The notes under the pieces were generated by a model that was not told the origin of the DNA, made no database searches, and saw nothing but the letters and a program-made list of their open reading frames with translations. Shown piece by piece: positions 1-12,645 of a DNA stretch of 64,000 nt. The stretch spans positions 196,349-260,348 of the forward strand of contig VXAA01004051.1 of the NCBI GenBank assembly GCA_013399115.1, in the 5' to 3' direction. Both the position numbers and the translations under genes were made by a program. The stretch is from Anseranas semipalmata. Taxonomy: Eukaryota; Chordata; Aves; Anseriformes; Anseranatidae. Positions within the stretch are counted from its first letter, which is position 1. The number at the start of each line of letters is the position of its first letter.

Positions 1-3000
1 AAAAAAAAAAAAGTAAAAATAAAATAAAAGTCTACGGCCTTAAAGCACCCCTCGAGAAAGCCCGGTTCCTACACTGCTGAGGCTCATCATGATGGTGGAA
101 AGGCATCGTTAGCTGAATTAAAAGGCTTAGGAAGGGCAAGTTTTCTCTGTGCGGTTGAGTGTGGTTTGAAGATTCCAGGTCTAATTCAGAGCAAGCAAAT
201 GATCTACGTAACACAAAGCTGTTTTCAATGGAGATATTGGCTCGAACCTTGAAAGCCATGCACTGCGCTGAACTGCCCTTTCAGCAGAACCAGCTAAAAC
301 CACAGAGCAAGGCTATATGGAGTTGCTTTTGATCCAGGAGCAAGGACAAGCTTGGAAATGTGCTTGCTGTGGTGTTTTCCTCTATATGGCAGAAGGGAAA
401 GATCGAGTCCAAATGGAGGGCAGGCTGGATGCATCATGCTGAGCAGGGGCACATCCCAGCACACCAAGCCAGAGGGGAGCCAGAAGGAAGAGGGACACCT
501 ATCTGTGCACCAGTGGTGCCCACGAGCTCTGTGGAGGACTTGCCCTCAGATGGCGGTGGAGACCTCATCCATCGAGCATGTGTTGCCTCCAGTTGTTTGC
601 ACCGGCAGGGCAGCCTCCAAGTGCCACCGGCACTGTACTGGTTAACTGAAAGAGAAGGCTATTTCCAGGTTTGGGTGACTTCACCTTACCTTATTCACAG
701 CCTGATTTGTGAACTTTCTGGTGTGTTTTTCTGCAACAACAGTGACATCCAGTGGCCAGCGGGATTTTTCTTGGAAAAACGTGAACCATCAATGGTCTTA
801 ACAATGTGAAGCTTTTATATTTAAAAAGATACTGACTAAGGAGGCTAGGCTTTGATGTTATTGAAAAGTTTCCTTTTTTTTTTTCCTCCTCTCCCCTAAT
901 GTCTGGTAAAATGGCTTCCATTTTCCTGTGCTGATGGGGCACTGCTCAAGAAATGGGCTAGAAGGCATTGGTACTTTCTGCTCCAGCACAGAGTTTGTCC
1001 TAATCCATAAAGAACATCAGAAGGCGAGCATTTTTCTGAGGAATCGCTGTGGCTTTGTGCTATGGTATTGCCCTATTTTTCACTTCTGAGACATCATGGT
1101 TCAATGTTGCTGCCACAATACAAATAAACCACTAGAAAAGGGCTCCTGGAAAACATGAAGAAATCAGTAGTCTGTAAAATAGTGAGGTCAAAACCGGAAA
1201 GAACAATCAAGGATTCATATCCTGTCAACTGGGAGCTTTTGTTTGTAGTTTTCAAGCCCATTTTCAAACAGAAAATGGCAGCCTGTCTGCAGTCTTTTGA
1301 AGCTTTTTCATAGATTTGATAGAGCTGTGGACGTTACCACCAACTATCCTGCGTGGCTTGATCTCGCGCTCCAGTGACATTGCAGATGTTTTAGTTTGGT
1401 TAGAGCCATGCCTGTGCAGACTGTCGGCACTGGGAGGAGCCGAATGAAACGATCAGGTGGCAGATTCAAAGCAAACATACAGAAGAACTGTTCCGTACGG
1501 GGCGTAATTACATTGCAGACCCATCACCGCGGGATGTTCTGGAAGTAAAATGCATACATGAGGCCAAAGAGGGATTAGACAAATTCAGTAGTCCAGCTCT
1601 GGAAGTCCTAGAGCTTGCAATGATTTACCAGGGTCCTCACCGCTGTTCCCTACAGAAAGCTAAGTACGTCCTTATTACCTGCCAGAAGCCTTTGCCTCAG
1701 GTAGGTGGAGATGCTGCGTTTCACAGCACTGGCCATGTCCTAGGAAAGGCTGAAATCCTATAAGATTGGGTCCTTGCTGGGCTGTGCCTCAGAAATGTTT
1801 CCACAAATTTGATGAGATATTCAGCATGCAAAAATCTGTTTTGCTGATGGAGGTGCTCCCCAAGGCTCGAGCTGCTCAGACGCCATCAATTATTGTAGGT
1901 GTTCCAGTAATACATTCACAGCTATCTTCTTTGCAGAGTACAAGCCTGGAGCAGGGAGGTACGGAAACAAGCTTTTCCCCCTATATCCCAACCGTTGCCT
2001 GCCTTTGGCAAGCAGGTCCTTATGCATTCCAAGCTAGTTCAGGATGGTTCAGGGGATTTGCAATGGGATATGAAACACTTTGCCTGGAGGTTACCTGCCT
2101 GACGCCAGCTGTCGGGACTTCAGCATGGCAGCTGTCCTGGGGGCCAGCCAGTGAAAAGAGCTGATAGCTTTGGTTCAGATGGAGGCACCTTGTCTACTTC
2201 AGCAAGGCTGCAAGCGCGCTAACGAGGCACCCTGGGCAGAAAGAGAGACTGCATTTCCTTACAGATTTCCTCGCTGCTTGAGGCGTTGATGACACTTGGC
2301 AAACAATGTTGTACATAAAGGCAGTGCATTTCATATAAGACCCTCCACACACAGGTGATTGGATGGTCCTAGGTTGTTGGGCCACTTTCAGAGATGTCTC
2401 AGTGCCCTGGAAAGACTTAGAGATTTTGATTTTCCTCAGACTTGTCTCCTCATCTCCGGTTGCTGCAGTGCTGGGGATGGGTTAAAGTTCCCAAGCTTTT
2501 GTGTATTGGCCCTGCCTGTTGTAGAGGGACACGGTGATGTGTCCCCCTGCCACACAACTCCATGGAGGGCGAACACCTCCAGCCACACCATAGATCATAC
2601 CTTTGTGTAGAAAGGTGTGTTCCCAACAACATGATTGGCAGCATTCCCAATGAGGAGCATTCGTGTTAAGAAAATAGAAAGGAAAAAATAATAATAATAG
2701 TGTCTTTCTGTATAGGGAAAAATGCCAATAACCATCCTCTATTCAATGTCTCAGACTGAGCAAGCTGTGTCTTCACTTGCAGTAAAACCTGGGGACAAAA
2801 TAACAGGCAAAACCTTTACTTCAGTCCTGTCCACATCATCTTCCTCCTACAGCTTTCTTGTCCTGGTAAATTGTTCCAGCTCATACCAGCAAATACAACA
2901 ATTACCTTTTAGAGAATAAACATCTCAAAGCTGTAGGCTTTGTTGCTTGCTTACAAAGGACCTTTTCCTTCAACGTATACATGCCTAGCATGGTCAGGAA

Positions 3001-3763
3001 GGGATTGAACTCATATCTCAAACATGCAGAGATAATAAGGTATTGTGAGCTACCCATCCAGCTCCTTCTGCCCTTTAAAATTGAGTCCTTGATATCCCAT
3101 GAGTTATTTCCTTAAGAATACGTACTGAAAGTCATCCTCTGTTGGACCTTCTGTCTGTAGCAAACTCTTTTAATGCCGTGTAAAAAAAGCTAGAATATGA
3201 AGCAACCCAAAAAGGCCTATAACCAACCAGAGCACATCATCAAGCAGAGATCAGCACAGGCCCCCCTCCCTTGCAAATCCTGGCACAGCAGGAAAGGTGA
3301 GGGACAGGGCAGAAGAGGGAAGGATGGAGAGAAAGGATGGAAGGGCTCCATGCGATGTTCAGTACCTTCTGGGCAGTGGTGGGGCAGCTTGGTGGGCCAT
3401 CACATCACGTCTGAGAGATGCTGAGGCTAACGGAGCTGTTTAAACTCATGGCCAATGGAGAGGGAATTGCGTAGAGGGCATGTGTCCTTCATAAAACTAG
3501 TATTTGAGATAGTGAAATTAATTGCTCTGAGGAGATGCCTGAACTCTCCAGAGAGACTGACCAACTTAGACTAGTCACTTCATTTGAAACGTCTGAAGCA
3601 GCAATGAACCCTGTTTTGAGTTCTCAGTTGTTGCTGTGATCTGACACAAAGACCAGAGGATGAGTCTGGGAGGTGACCTCACTTCAGTTCTCGCTTGTGT
3701 TGTTTTTCTTAACCTAAGTGAAACATCTGGCTTAGGCTTGAAGAAAATTGAGCTTTCTGTTGG

Positions 3764-3800
3764 GGGAAAAAAAAAAAAAAAAGAGAGAGAAAGAAAGAAA
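3764..3800. repeat. Poly(A) followed by purine (GA/GAAA) repeat
   Basis: About 16 A bases lead into agagagagaaagaaagaaa, an all-purine simple repeat. Confidence 0.95.
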
Positions 3801-6800
3801 ACATTTTATTGGTTTCCTCATCATATACTTACAGCAAGCGTGCTGGGGAAGGTTTGCAAAGACTTCGAAGATGGTACAGAACCGAGTAGCAGAGCCCACA
3901 TGATGGCACTGTGTAGGGCCACCAGCTTGGGTCTGAAAGCAGAGAGCTGTGCCAGCACAGCACCAGTCCCAGACTGGTAAGCTCTGGGAAGAGGACCGAT
4001 TCCCATCTCGTGCTGAGCCCATTGGGGTCTCTGTGCATTGCACTTCAGGCTATTTCCAGAGGAGGACTCCCATTGCGTGACATTTATGTGCCTGCAGAAC
4101 AGCTTCGTGCCCTCAACAGGAGGGATGCTCAGGGAGGTTAAGCAGAGGGGAAGAGCAGAAGGGGAAGAGGCACGGGGAGTTTTTATTACATGGAGCAGCA
4201 GCAAGAGAGTAGAATAAGGCTGTGGGAGTCTGTCCCTCCTTCAGACAGAGATGCTCTCAGTATAGTCTTGGACTGCTCTTCGCAAAGACACCCCAGGGAA
4301 GCACAAATCTGTGCTCCGCTACCCTGGCGTCAGTCTGGAACGAGCCCTTAACTTTCGGCCCTTCATCACTCCAGTCTCCGCCCGGCTATGGTGTGGCCCT
4401 TCTCCAGAGCATGTTCTGTAAGCGCTCACGGGTAGGAGGGGAAAGAGGTGATTACATGCAAGGAAAGATTGGAGAGCCATGGGGGGATTGCTGGACATTC
4501 AAAGTGCTGCACGTTTTGTCCTTTCATGTTTTATTGCTTTGCTTCCCGTGACTGTCTGAAAGTGGCTATGAGTCAGTTCCTCACAACTGCGGAGAATAAC
4601 AACATCAAACAAGGGAGGGAAATGATTTCTCCATCTGCCTTGGAGAAGAGGTGGCATGATGTAAGGAGGCTATGATGAAAGTCTGCTTTACAAGACCATT
4701 GCACATGGTTTGTACAGAAGTATTTTTAAGGCGTGCTCCTGCCAAAACATGGGAGGAAGAAAGGCTCATTCCCTGCATCCCAGCTTTCCGTCCCAACTTT
4801 TTGTGTAATACTGAAATTTCAAAATGCAAAAGCATGTCCTGCAGCAGAGGAAAAGCCAGCAATCTGGGGTGACAGGCTTTTGTGAAAGGTGGGGTGCAGA
4901 GTTCCCAGCTTTCTCTGAGCGCTGGGCACTCTCCTCTGTGGGAAGGACCCTTGGGGTCACATCAGCAGACCTACTGGGGGTGGTCTCTGAGGCTGCTGAG
5001 TTTCTGTCGGGTGCCAGTTCACTCACCCATGAGCTCATCTCTCTCAGCACCTCTCGTCCCTCATGTTTGGGCACTGTTATGCCCAGCAGTTGCCCCAGAG
5101 CACTCTCAGTTCTGGGCTGTATCTTCTAAAGACGCTTTCTCTTTGGAAAGCCCAACCTGCGGTTCCCAATTTGCACCTGAATACCAGCCTCCGGGAAGCT
5201 TTTGTTACATCTGGTCTGTTTGAGCTGTAGGTAGGGATGCATTTGGGATGCTGATGAGTATGCTGTATCCTCCATTCCCTGGCATGGAGTGTGGCCCAAT
5301 TTGGTCCATGCAAACTCGGGGAGGGGGGAACGCTGGGGCCCTTTCCATAAAGTTTCCGTGCTGGATCCCCACAGACAAGAATTTTGTTTATGTTGACAGT
5401 AAAATCTAGAATCAAAATTTTCAGGCAGTCCTAACATACTCATCACTAGATGCTGCTGTCACCTGCCTAATCTGGTAACCTGGTGTCATTTTTTCACTCT
5501 GGTAAGATACTTCACAGCAGAAGGCTGCTGTGGAGGAAACCTTTAGCTGCATCTAGGTCCAAGTTGAAAAAGCAGGATCTGTGCACAAATCTACCTTTTG
5601 CTCCTTGTTAAGGTGTGCTTGAGTTATTGATTCGAGGCAATCCTTGTCTCTAGAGTGAGATTTCAGTAAAGTAAGTGGCTTAGGAAGACAGAGAAACCTC
5701 TGGCAGCAATAGCAGTCTAAACCTGAGTCACCATGAGAAAAGAATGAAAGACCCTCCATTTTTTTTAAAGGATGATATTCATTAGAAAAGAGTGACTTAA
5801 TGCAGGGATAGAAGCACCTATCATGCTGGAGGCAGAGTGGATGGGAAAGAAAAATTTGGAGGGTTTGTTTACAAAACTCGTTCCCCATTGTGGGTCTGGG
5901 ACATCTGTGATGGCAGGAAATAGTAATGTGGGATGTTATGTGGTTCCCCCAGTAAATTCATGTCGTTGTCCTGAGACCACTGGTGTAGAGTCAAATGTTA
6001 TATGGCAAATCCAGGTAAAATTCATCGCTTGAACTATTTGCTGCAGCTCCTTACCGCAGCCTCTTCTCGACACGCTCATCACTCAGCCTCCAAGAACATG
6101 CAGTCAGACCATCTCAGGATAAGAGAAGCGACATACTTTTGGAGGCAGCAAGCAGAGGAACAAGTAAATATTTGCCCCAGTTGTGCATGTGCAGCTTCTG
6201 GCATTTGCATTTTGCCTGCACTAATTCTTGTGAAGTCTGACTGCCATAAACACTGGTGGTGCCAAGAGCCCTGAAAATCAGCGTTAAGAGAGAAACGGGA
6301 ATAGAGGCTGCTGCCTCCTGATTGCAAAGCAGCCTGAGGTCCTAATGGCAACAAAACGTTATACATAACGTCTGATTCACTGTGTGGAGAATGTAAAGAA
6401 TTGAGACCTCCCGACACAGTTTACATTGGCCCTTTTTATGACTAATTGTGCAGAAAATAGCTCTGCTTGTAGTGTGCATGGAAACAGTTCAGGTTTCTGC
6501 TGTGTGTCAGCTAATGGGCTAGCAAGGCTTTTTTAGCACAACTTCAAAGGCTCTGGCAATGGAGGTCCTTTGTGAGGGAATTATCTCCTGCTCCTTTGTA
6601 CCCCTTTATCCTGCTAAGCTATGGAACAAAGAATTGTGAAACGAAGAGACGAAGTAATTTGTAGTAGATCTCTAGACCTAGATAAAGCACATAACATTTA
6701 CTTAGAAACATTTTTCCTGCTTCTGCCATCAAAACAAGTTTGTATTTTTGTGTGTAGGAACACCCAAGTTCATTTAACTTTTGAGGGATGCAACCTTATG

Positions 6801-8016
6801 CTTGGATATGCTTATTGATGGGGTCACCAAGATGTCTAAAATGGTAAAGGAGAGCTTTAGTTTCTATGGTCAATTAGAAAATGCATAGTTGTGACTGTTA
6901 GAGTTGGCTGAGAAGTGTATTTTTCTCCTCCCCACCTAGCATATTCTACTAAGAAAGGAGGAAAATGTACCTTTTCAGGAGTGTATGTGCACATGCATGC
7001 TTTAAGGAAACCATGTATTTTTTACCTTGTCATAAAAAAAACAAAATGGCTTGTTCTTTCTTTCTTCCAGTGAAAAATGAAACCTTGGGGAGATAAGGAA
7101 ATGCGTTACATGCATCTGCTTTGTGTAGTTCAAAACACAGTTCTTAATTAAAAAGAGAAAACAGGGGTGGAAGATGTTTGATTAATGTTAGCAACCGTGC
7201 TGTATAACATGTTCTTCCAGTGTCTCCAGTCTTAGATCCTCTGTCTGAGAAAAACAAGACACAAGAGAAAGGACAAAAATCTTGTCCTCATCAAATTTAA
7301 TGTAGAGACTCCCACTGAGTGCAGTGAGCCACTCTAACCAGTCCTCTGCATTTCTGTTCAAACTCTGAAATGACTCTGTTTAGCACTGGGTCTTGTCCTC
7401 AGGCAAATCTCGCGAGTATTTCCTTATCCTTATAGGATAGAAGGACTGCATTCACACCTTTCCTGATAAGCTGGAGTCTGTAACTGAGAGTAAATTTTAA
7501 ATATATATACATAACAGACTGCAACCAGTTAACTAGATATTTTGTTCCAACATTCTACTTAAGAGTACATTGAATAGTTGCTGTGCAGTTTGCTTGGTAT
7601 CATCACGAATTTCCTAAGTACAAATTTGTAATCGACTGATGTCACAATATTGCATTTTATTTGCAGGAATTATTTTTTATTTATATATTTTTTTAACTTA
7701 AACTGTTTGGAGAGGCTTTACTACGTATCTCCATACTCAGGTACAGACTTTCACTTCAAGTCCCTATCTAGAAAATCTTTTCTGTCTGCTTTCTCTCCTC
7801 TTCCCATACTTGCATGGAATTCCCAAGGCAGTTGGTGTTCTGACCTCTTGGATCCAGTTTTCATCAGCTGTCAATGTAAATTTGGTTAATACTGCAGGAA
7901 TAGTTTATCCAGGTTCAGACTGAAGAAGGAATAGTGATGCAGAAGCAAGAGCATTCCTCTGAGTCTCTAAGTTATCTGATCTACCTCCGGATGCACAAAG
8001 TTTTCAATAGTTTTAC

Positions 8017-8033
8017 TTTTTTTTTTTTTTTTT
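8017..8033. repeat. Poly(T) tract
   Basis: An uninterrupted run of 17 T bases just upstream of the AT/CA microsatellite. Confidence 0.95.
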
Positions 8034-8092
8034 CTTTTGGAATGAGATTTCCTGGCCAGGTAGAGAAATCTTTTAAAGTTTTTAACACAAGC

Positions 8093-8182
8093 ATATATAT
8101 ATATATATGTATATATACACACACATACACACACACATATGCATACATACACACATATGAAGTGTGTGTGCATATATATATA
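8093..8182. repeat. AT/CA compound microsatellite with inverted symmetry
   Basis: Order on the plus strand: (AT)n, (AC)n interrupted by cat, a second AC run, then tatgaagtgtgtgtg and (AT)n. The AC run followed by the GT run, flanked on both sides by AT runs, can fold into an imperfect hairpin. Confidence 0.95.
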
Positions 8183-10424
8183 AATGAAATCCACTGATGT
8201 TATAAAAAAAAAAAATGTAGCAATTATTACATATTTTTTTGCACATGTGGGCAGCCAGAGGCAGGGACTTGATGTTTTTCACTGAGCTAATCCACGCTGA
8301 ACCTAAGTGTCCCTCACATAGAGGTTAAAGTGGTTTTCATTACACGCTATTAAAAGTACTATCTTGTGGTCAGTGTCTAACATGTCAGTGCTTATCTCAA
8401 GTTGTTTGTGACCACAGAGAGTCATTTTATGTAAGAAATTTCTCATGTAGAAAATCATCCTGGATTTTAAAACTAAAAAAGGTAATTACAATAGGCTTAG
8501 CAGCAGGAAGAAAGCCAAGACAATTCTTCTAGGAGTTCTTTAACCCTGCAATTACAGCAATGACCCGAGAGTGTTTTCATGTTTCTTTTTACCCACCTGC
8601 CGCGGACCTCCCAAATGCCACCTTTTTCCACAAACCTTCCTCTTCCACATATTTCTGGTCCTTGCCCTCTTCTTACATTTTTCCCTTGGCATCCACCTTT
8701 AGACAAACAGGATACCGGGCTACTTGGACTTTTGGTCTGACCACACATGTCTCTTGCATGCTCATCTGTTCTTCACTCTCTGCACTGCTCCATCACTCCC
8801 TGTCTGCTCCTCCTCTGCCTGGGCAGCAACCACTGTTGGGAAGTCTTTGTTGGGTGGGAAGGGGCACGGAGGCTGCTACACGGAGCAGGTGTATCTGCAG
8901 TTTTTCCATCACTGAGGTGGAGCGTGTCTTCAAGTTGCTTGTATTATGCACAGTGAGATAATGAGTTGGCCACAACAGTGTCACTGTGACATAAAACAAA
9001 CAGGCACAAAAACAATAGCAGTATGTGAATTCTGATTGAGTAGAGAAGTTAGGACAAGTACAAGTCAGAGCTGTGTATAGAAGTCCATATAAAAGTCTTG
9101 CAATCAGGTGGAAAGTATATATTAACAGTGAGAGCTGAAGCTGAGAAGCCTGATGGTTTAGCCAGATGTACATGGGATAATGCAAACAGGAAAGTTTTAA
9201 GCCGAGTCTAAAGGTAAAGCTTTGCAGAGACCTGCTCGTGCCATTTCCTGGCAGTTGTTAAAGCTTCAGGCTCTGTTGTATGTATGTGGAATAGAGAATT
9301 ATCTGAGGGGTGGGGGTTATGTTTTTTTTTTCCCCTTGGTTAAACTGGGGTGTTGAAAATATTTTAGTATGTGTTGAATTATGGACTCAAAATGAAACAT
9401 TCAAATTTTTAATGAAGATTTTTGTTTATTCAGAGTTCTGGATCTTGGGTGTTTGTTGTTGTTTGTATTCCTTCATATTAAGAAAGACCAAATTCAGGGC
9501 CTACCATTTTGTGGATGAGGAATCAGAGCTGTAGAGTAGTTACTTTTTTTCTGGATTTAAAACAGTTAAAATTGGATTCTTTTGTATTGCCATAATGTCA
9601 AAGATTTTCTGGATCCAGGACAATTTTTTCCATTAAGAAATCTCTTGGCATTTAAGACTCCGGTTCAGGGAAAGCAGAACTCTACTACAATGAGCATGGA
9701 CACAGAAACATCTCTGACTTTGACATCTTTGACTTTGATTCCTCAATGTCACTTTGCCAGTGACAGAATCGAGGCCATTGTTTGCCTTGGCCACTGCATA
9801 AAAAAACAGGATATGATCAAATCCAGTTAATCACTCACAAATGTCTCATTTCTTGAATCTCTGAGGGTGTGTAACACGTTTTTGGGACTGCTCTCTGCTC
9901 TTTGGCTTTTGTTATAAGTAAGTTAGGGGAAAATCAAATTCTGAGTTTTCTTAAAAGGAAGTGGAGGAATCCTGGAACACGCTAGGGCTCTGCAAATGTA
10001 CGTTTAATCATTTAAAGAAATGTCTTTTGGCTAAAAGCTCTTACCAGTGCTTGCAAGTTGCACTAAAAGCCATACAACTACATCATTCTCACAACTGATG
10101 TGAATTAGCGCCCTTGTTGGCAGTGTAAGCAGAGAGACACAGGCTTAAGGAATACTGGAGACTGAATTACTCTCAAATTCATAGTGACTTTATGCACTAT
10201 GGGTGAAGTATCCTAAGGCTGACTCTGCTCAGAGTTGTATCAGCTCCATACAGAGTGGCATGAATGGAGAGAGATTGGGGTATGTCCTGCCTGCCTTTTT
10301 TCTGTGAAAAGCATTTGATACTGCAATGGAAACGGGCAGCTACAGGCATCTCCTGCAGGCACTTACTCTGTGCTCAAGGCAAATGCTCTCTAAGCAGCAA
10401 GCTTCAAGCAAAGCAGGGGAGTGC

Positions 10425-10535
10425 ACTTCTACATGCAGCATGTGGTGGAACTCACTGCTGCAAGATGTGGGGCAAAAAGTAGATGGAGGCAGAGGCTTGA
10501 GCACATTCATGGTGAATTGGTCTATTCAGAGCTGG
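10425..10535 (+). mobile_element. Probable ancient CR1/L3-type remnant
   Basis: The stretch 'tggtggaactcactgctgca', followed by 'agatgtgg' and 'gagcacattcatggtgaatt', resembles the 3' region of old amniote CR1/L3 elements (consensus-like 'tggaactcactgccacagga', then 'ttcatggaggata'). Divergence is high and edges are uncertain. Confidence 0.5.
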
Positions 10536-10865
10536 CAGTGAGACGTGACGACCTGTGTGTAAATCGGGGTCACCCAGCCATGCAGAGATAGAAGCTAAAG
10601 GACATAATGGGTGAGGATTGTTCTATCCTTTCCCGCTCTCTCTCATTTATGTATTTATATATATTTAACATTTACTGTGGGCCACAGCTGGAGACAGGTT
10701 ACTGGGCTACGTGGACTTCAGTATAACCTGTTAGTGGAGTTCTTGCATCCTTACTTTATACCTCAAACCCACCCAGAAAACAATGCGGAATTCTGACAAT
10801 AAGTTGAAAGCTTTGGAGGGATTACATTGCCTTATTGAGTCTGTACCCAAAGCCCTTTGAGGATT

Positions 10866-10896
10866 CCCATTGACTCCAGCAGGATTTGGTTCAGAC
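10866..10896. repeat. Possible remnant of an old palindromic amniote repeat
   Basis: 'cccattgactccagcaggat' followed by 'ttggttcag' resembles the abundant old amniote repeat arm 'cccattgacttcaatgggag', 'caggatttggccc'. Only one arm is visible here. Confidence 0.35.
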
Positions 10897-11707
10897 CTCA
10901 AGTGTACGGGATTCTCTTAAGTAAACTCTTTCAAGGCCCATACATGCTGCAATACTTATTGGGCTCTTTGTTACTTCTGTGAATAGGAATGCGACCTTTA
11001 CACTTCTAGCAAAGTGCACTGGTTTATAGGACTAAACCTTCACATTTGGGAAAAGATAAGGTTACCATCCCAGCTCCTCCCAACCCTGTGGTGCAGGTGG
11101 CTGAGTGGTTCATGAAGCAATTTCTGAACCACAGCCATTTTAGGTAGATGAGCACTGAGTACAGCAACTTCAGAGCTTCTTCATAAGCAGATGTCCGTGA
11201 ATGATGATTGGCAGGGTGGACATCTGGGGCTGTAAGTTGTTCCAATTCATGAGTCAATGCCCAAGTAATATTCTTTTCACCACTGTGGGGTCATTCATAT
11301 ATCCACTTTAGAAGGTCCTTTAGCCCATGCACATAGTAAAAATTGCCAGAGCAGCAATTTGCAGATTCCTGCACAATCAAGTACTATTAAAAAAGAATAC
11401 ATCTAGGTTTTGGTTTATACACCCAGTCCCTTGGTCATCTGAGGGGAGGGAGGGCTAAATAAGATGGAAGAAGATCGTATCAGGCTGTATGCTGTCTATT
11501 CCCCTGCTCAATGCCAAAGGCTGCAGTGGGCTAAGTGGTGAATAGTTGAGACAACCCTAACAAATTGCATAGCATGCCTTTCCCGCTTTTAAACCTAGTC
11601 TAGCTTCTGGCAACCTTGCCTCCCAAACCTGTTGTTGCAAAAGCAGAAAGTCAAATGAGTGAGAGGAGCAGTTTAATTGACAGTGCTATTTTCTACCTGT
11701 ATTTTAG

Positions 11708-11798
11708 GTCACTTCCTGGGTAACAACACTGTGATTGATGTACTGAGACAAGCAGGATTTGAAGTGGAGCACACCCCTCCTGGACAACCAATTGGAAA
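11708..11798 (+). CDS. TRABD2A: TRABD2A (TIKI1) antepenultimate coding exon: end of the TraB metalloprotease domain
   Basis: This 91-bp internal exon lies between a tttag acceptor and a gtaagc donor. It begins with the last two bases of a codon, probably Gly (G|GT), then encodes 29 residues beginning [20 protein letters not shown] and ends with two bases of a split codon. TraB/TIKI proteins are Wnt-inactivating membrane-tethered metalloproteases with a conserved Glu and two GxxH motifs. The opening His matches the His of the second motif; its Gly-Ala-Gly should be in the unseen previous exon. The text 'alternating hydrophobics, then [12 protein letters not shown]' is the domain's last strand-helix-strand unit. 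One N-glycosylation sequon, Asn-Asn-Thr, starts at 11722. Codon phase fits the next exon (AA+T = Asn). TRABD2A is preferred to TRABD2B because of the next two exons. Frame and splice sites are seen; gene identity is recalled family knowledge. Confidence 0.9.
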
Positions 11799-12504
11799 GT
11801 AAGCAGCTGCCCACAGATTATTAATCACTTTCTTTCCTTTTCTTTTTTCTCTTCGTTTTTCTGTGACTAAGCAAGATTATTGCATTAGTACAGGAGGTGG
11901 ACGAAGGGGTGAGGTACCTTCCACTCCCACGCAAGTTCCAGACAAAAAGTGCGTTGTAAAGCATCCATAGTGTGAGTTTGGAAACACAGGGCACTTCAGA
12001 GGCTGTTTTTTTTTTCACTTGTGAACATTATTCATATCACAACTGCTTAATAGTACCAGATCAGAGGCACCACAGTTTCTTCCTGTTTTCAAGAAAAATC
12101 GTGTTCTGGTCATTTTCCTCCATAGCTGTTTTGAATTTTTTCTCCATGGAGTTTTGGTTGCCTCTCCATTGCAGTGCCACCAACTTCATTTTTCAGGCCT
12201 CTCTGTAAGGCTGCTCTTCCTCAGGTCGGATTTCAATTTTGCCTGAAGGACCAGATGTAATGTAGCAGATGCATCTTACACTCTGGAAAATGTGCTGGGT
12301 ATGTAAAAAACAATTGGATATTCCCCAAGCATCCCCATCCATCTGATCAAGTGTAAAGTAGGCAAGAAAGATTGATTACAATGCTCTGGGCAATCTTTGT
12401 TAGAATAAGCTAAAATATGGCACAAAATTGTCCTCAAGTGGTGGAACAGATTTCCTTCTTCCCCTAGACTTCTCTTTCTTGGCAATGTGGGTGAGGTCTC
12501 TTTC

Positions 12505-12645
12505 TGCTTGAATATCTTAGAAAATAGAACTGGAAAGGATGGCGAGACACCATCTAGGTTTGCAAAGTTAACCTTTCCCCTGCATTCTGCAGATAAAAAT
12601 TGGCTGAGATTGCTCCATCATAGGATTGTTATCCTCATTAGGAGA
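12505..12645 (-). mobile_element. Possible ancient CR1/L3 tail remnant, reversed
   Basis: The text 'atcttagaaaatagaactgg' followed by 'aaaggatggcgagacaccat' and 'ctaggtttgc' resembles a mutated reversed CR1/L3 3' end (typically 'aatcatagaatgttagggct', then 'ggaagggac'). The match is loose and could be fortuitous. Confidence 0.3.

Larger units (their letters stand above)
1..11707 (+). other. TRABD2A: Intron of TRABD2A (3' part), upstream of the first visible coding exon
   Basis: No convincing exon was found here by eye on either strand. The stretch is placed inside TRABD2A because the exon that follows starts in the middle of a codon and in the middle of the TraB domain, so earlier exons must exist upstream. 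The end of the preceding exon should encode a Phe/Ala/Gly-rich strand ending in the split Gly codon, and no such stretch followed by a GT donor was seen. The acceptor at the 3' end reads ctacctgtattttag. Contents include an A-rich start, a poly(A)/GA tract near 3.77 kb, a poly(T) tract and AT/CA microsatellite near 8.0-8.2 kb, and a probable old CR1 remnant near 10.4-10.5 kb. An undetected exon here remains possible. Confidence 0.75.

Noticed and set aside
7055..7100. Acceptor-like 'ttctttctttcttccag' as a possible upstream exon
   Set aside because: The following sequence (tgaaaaatgaaacc...) encodes nothing resembling the TraB domain; likely a chance acceptor.
7934..8282. ORFs with repeated Tyr-Ile-Cys-Val or His-Thr residues
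   Set aside because: Translation of the AT/CA microsatellite.
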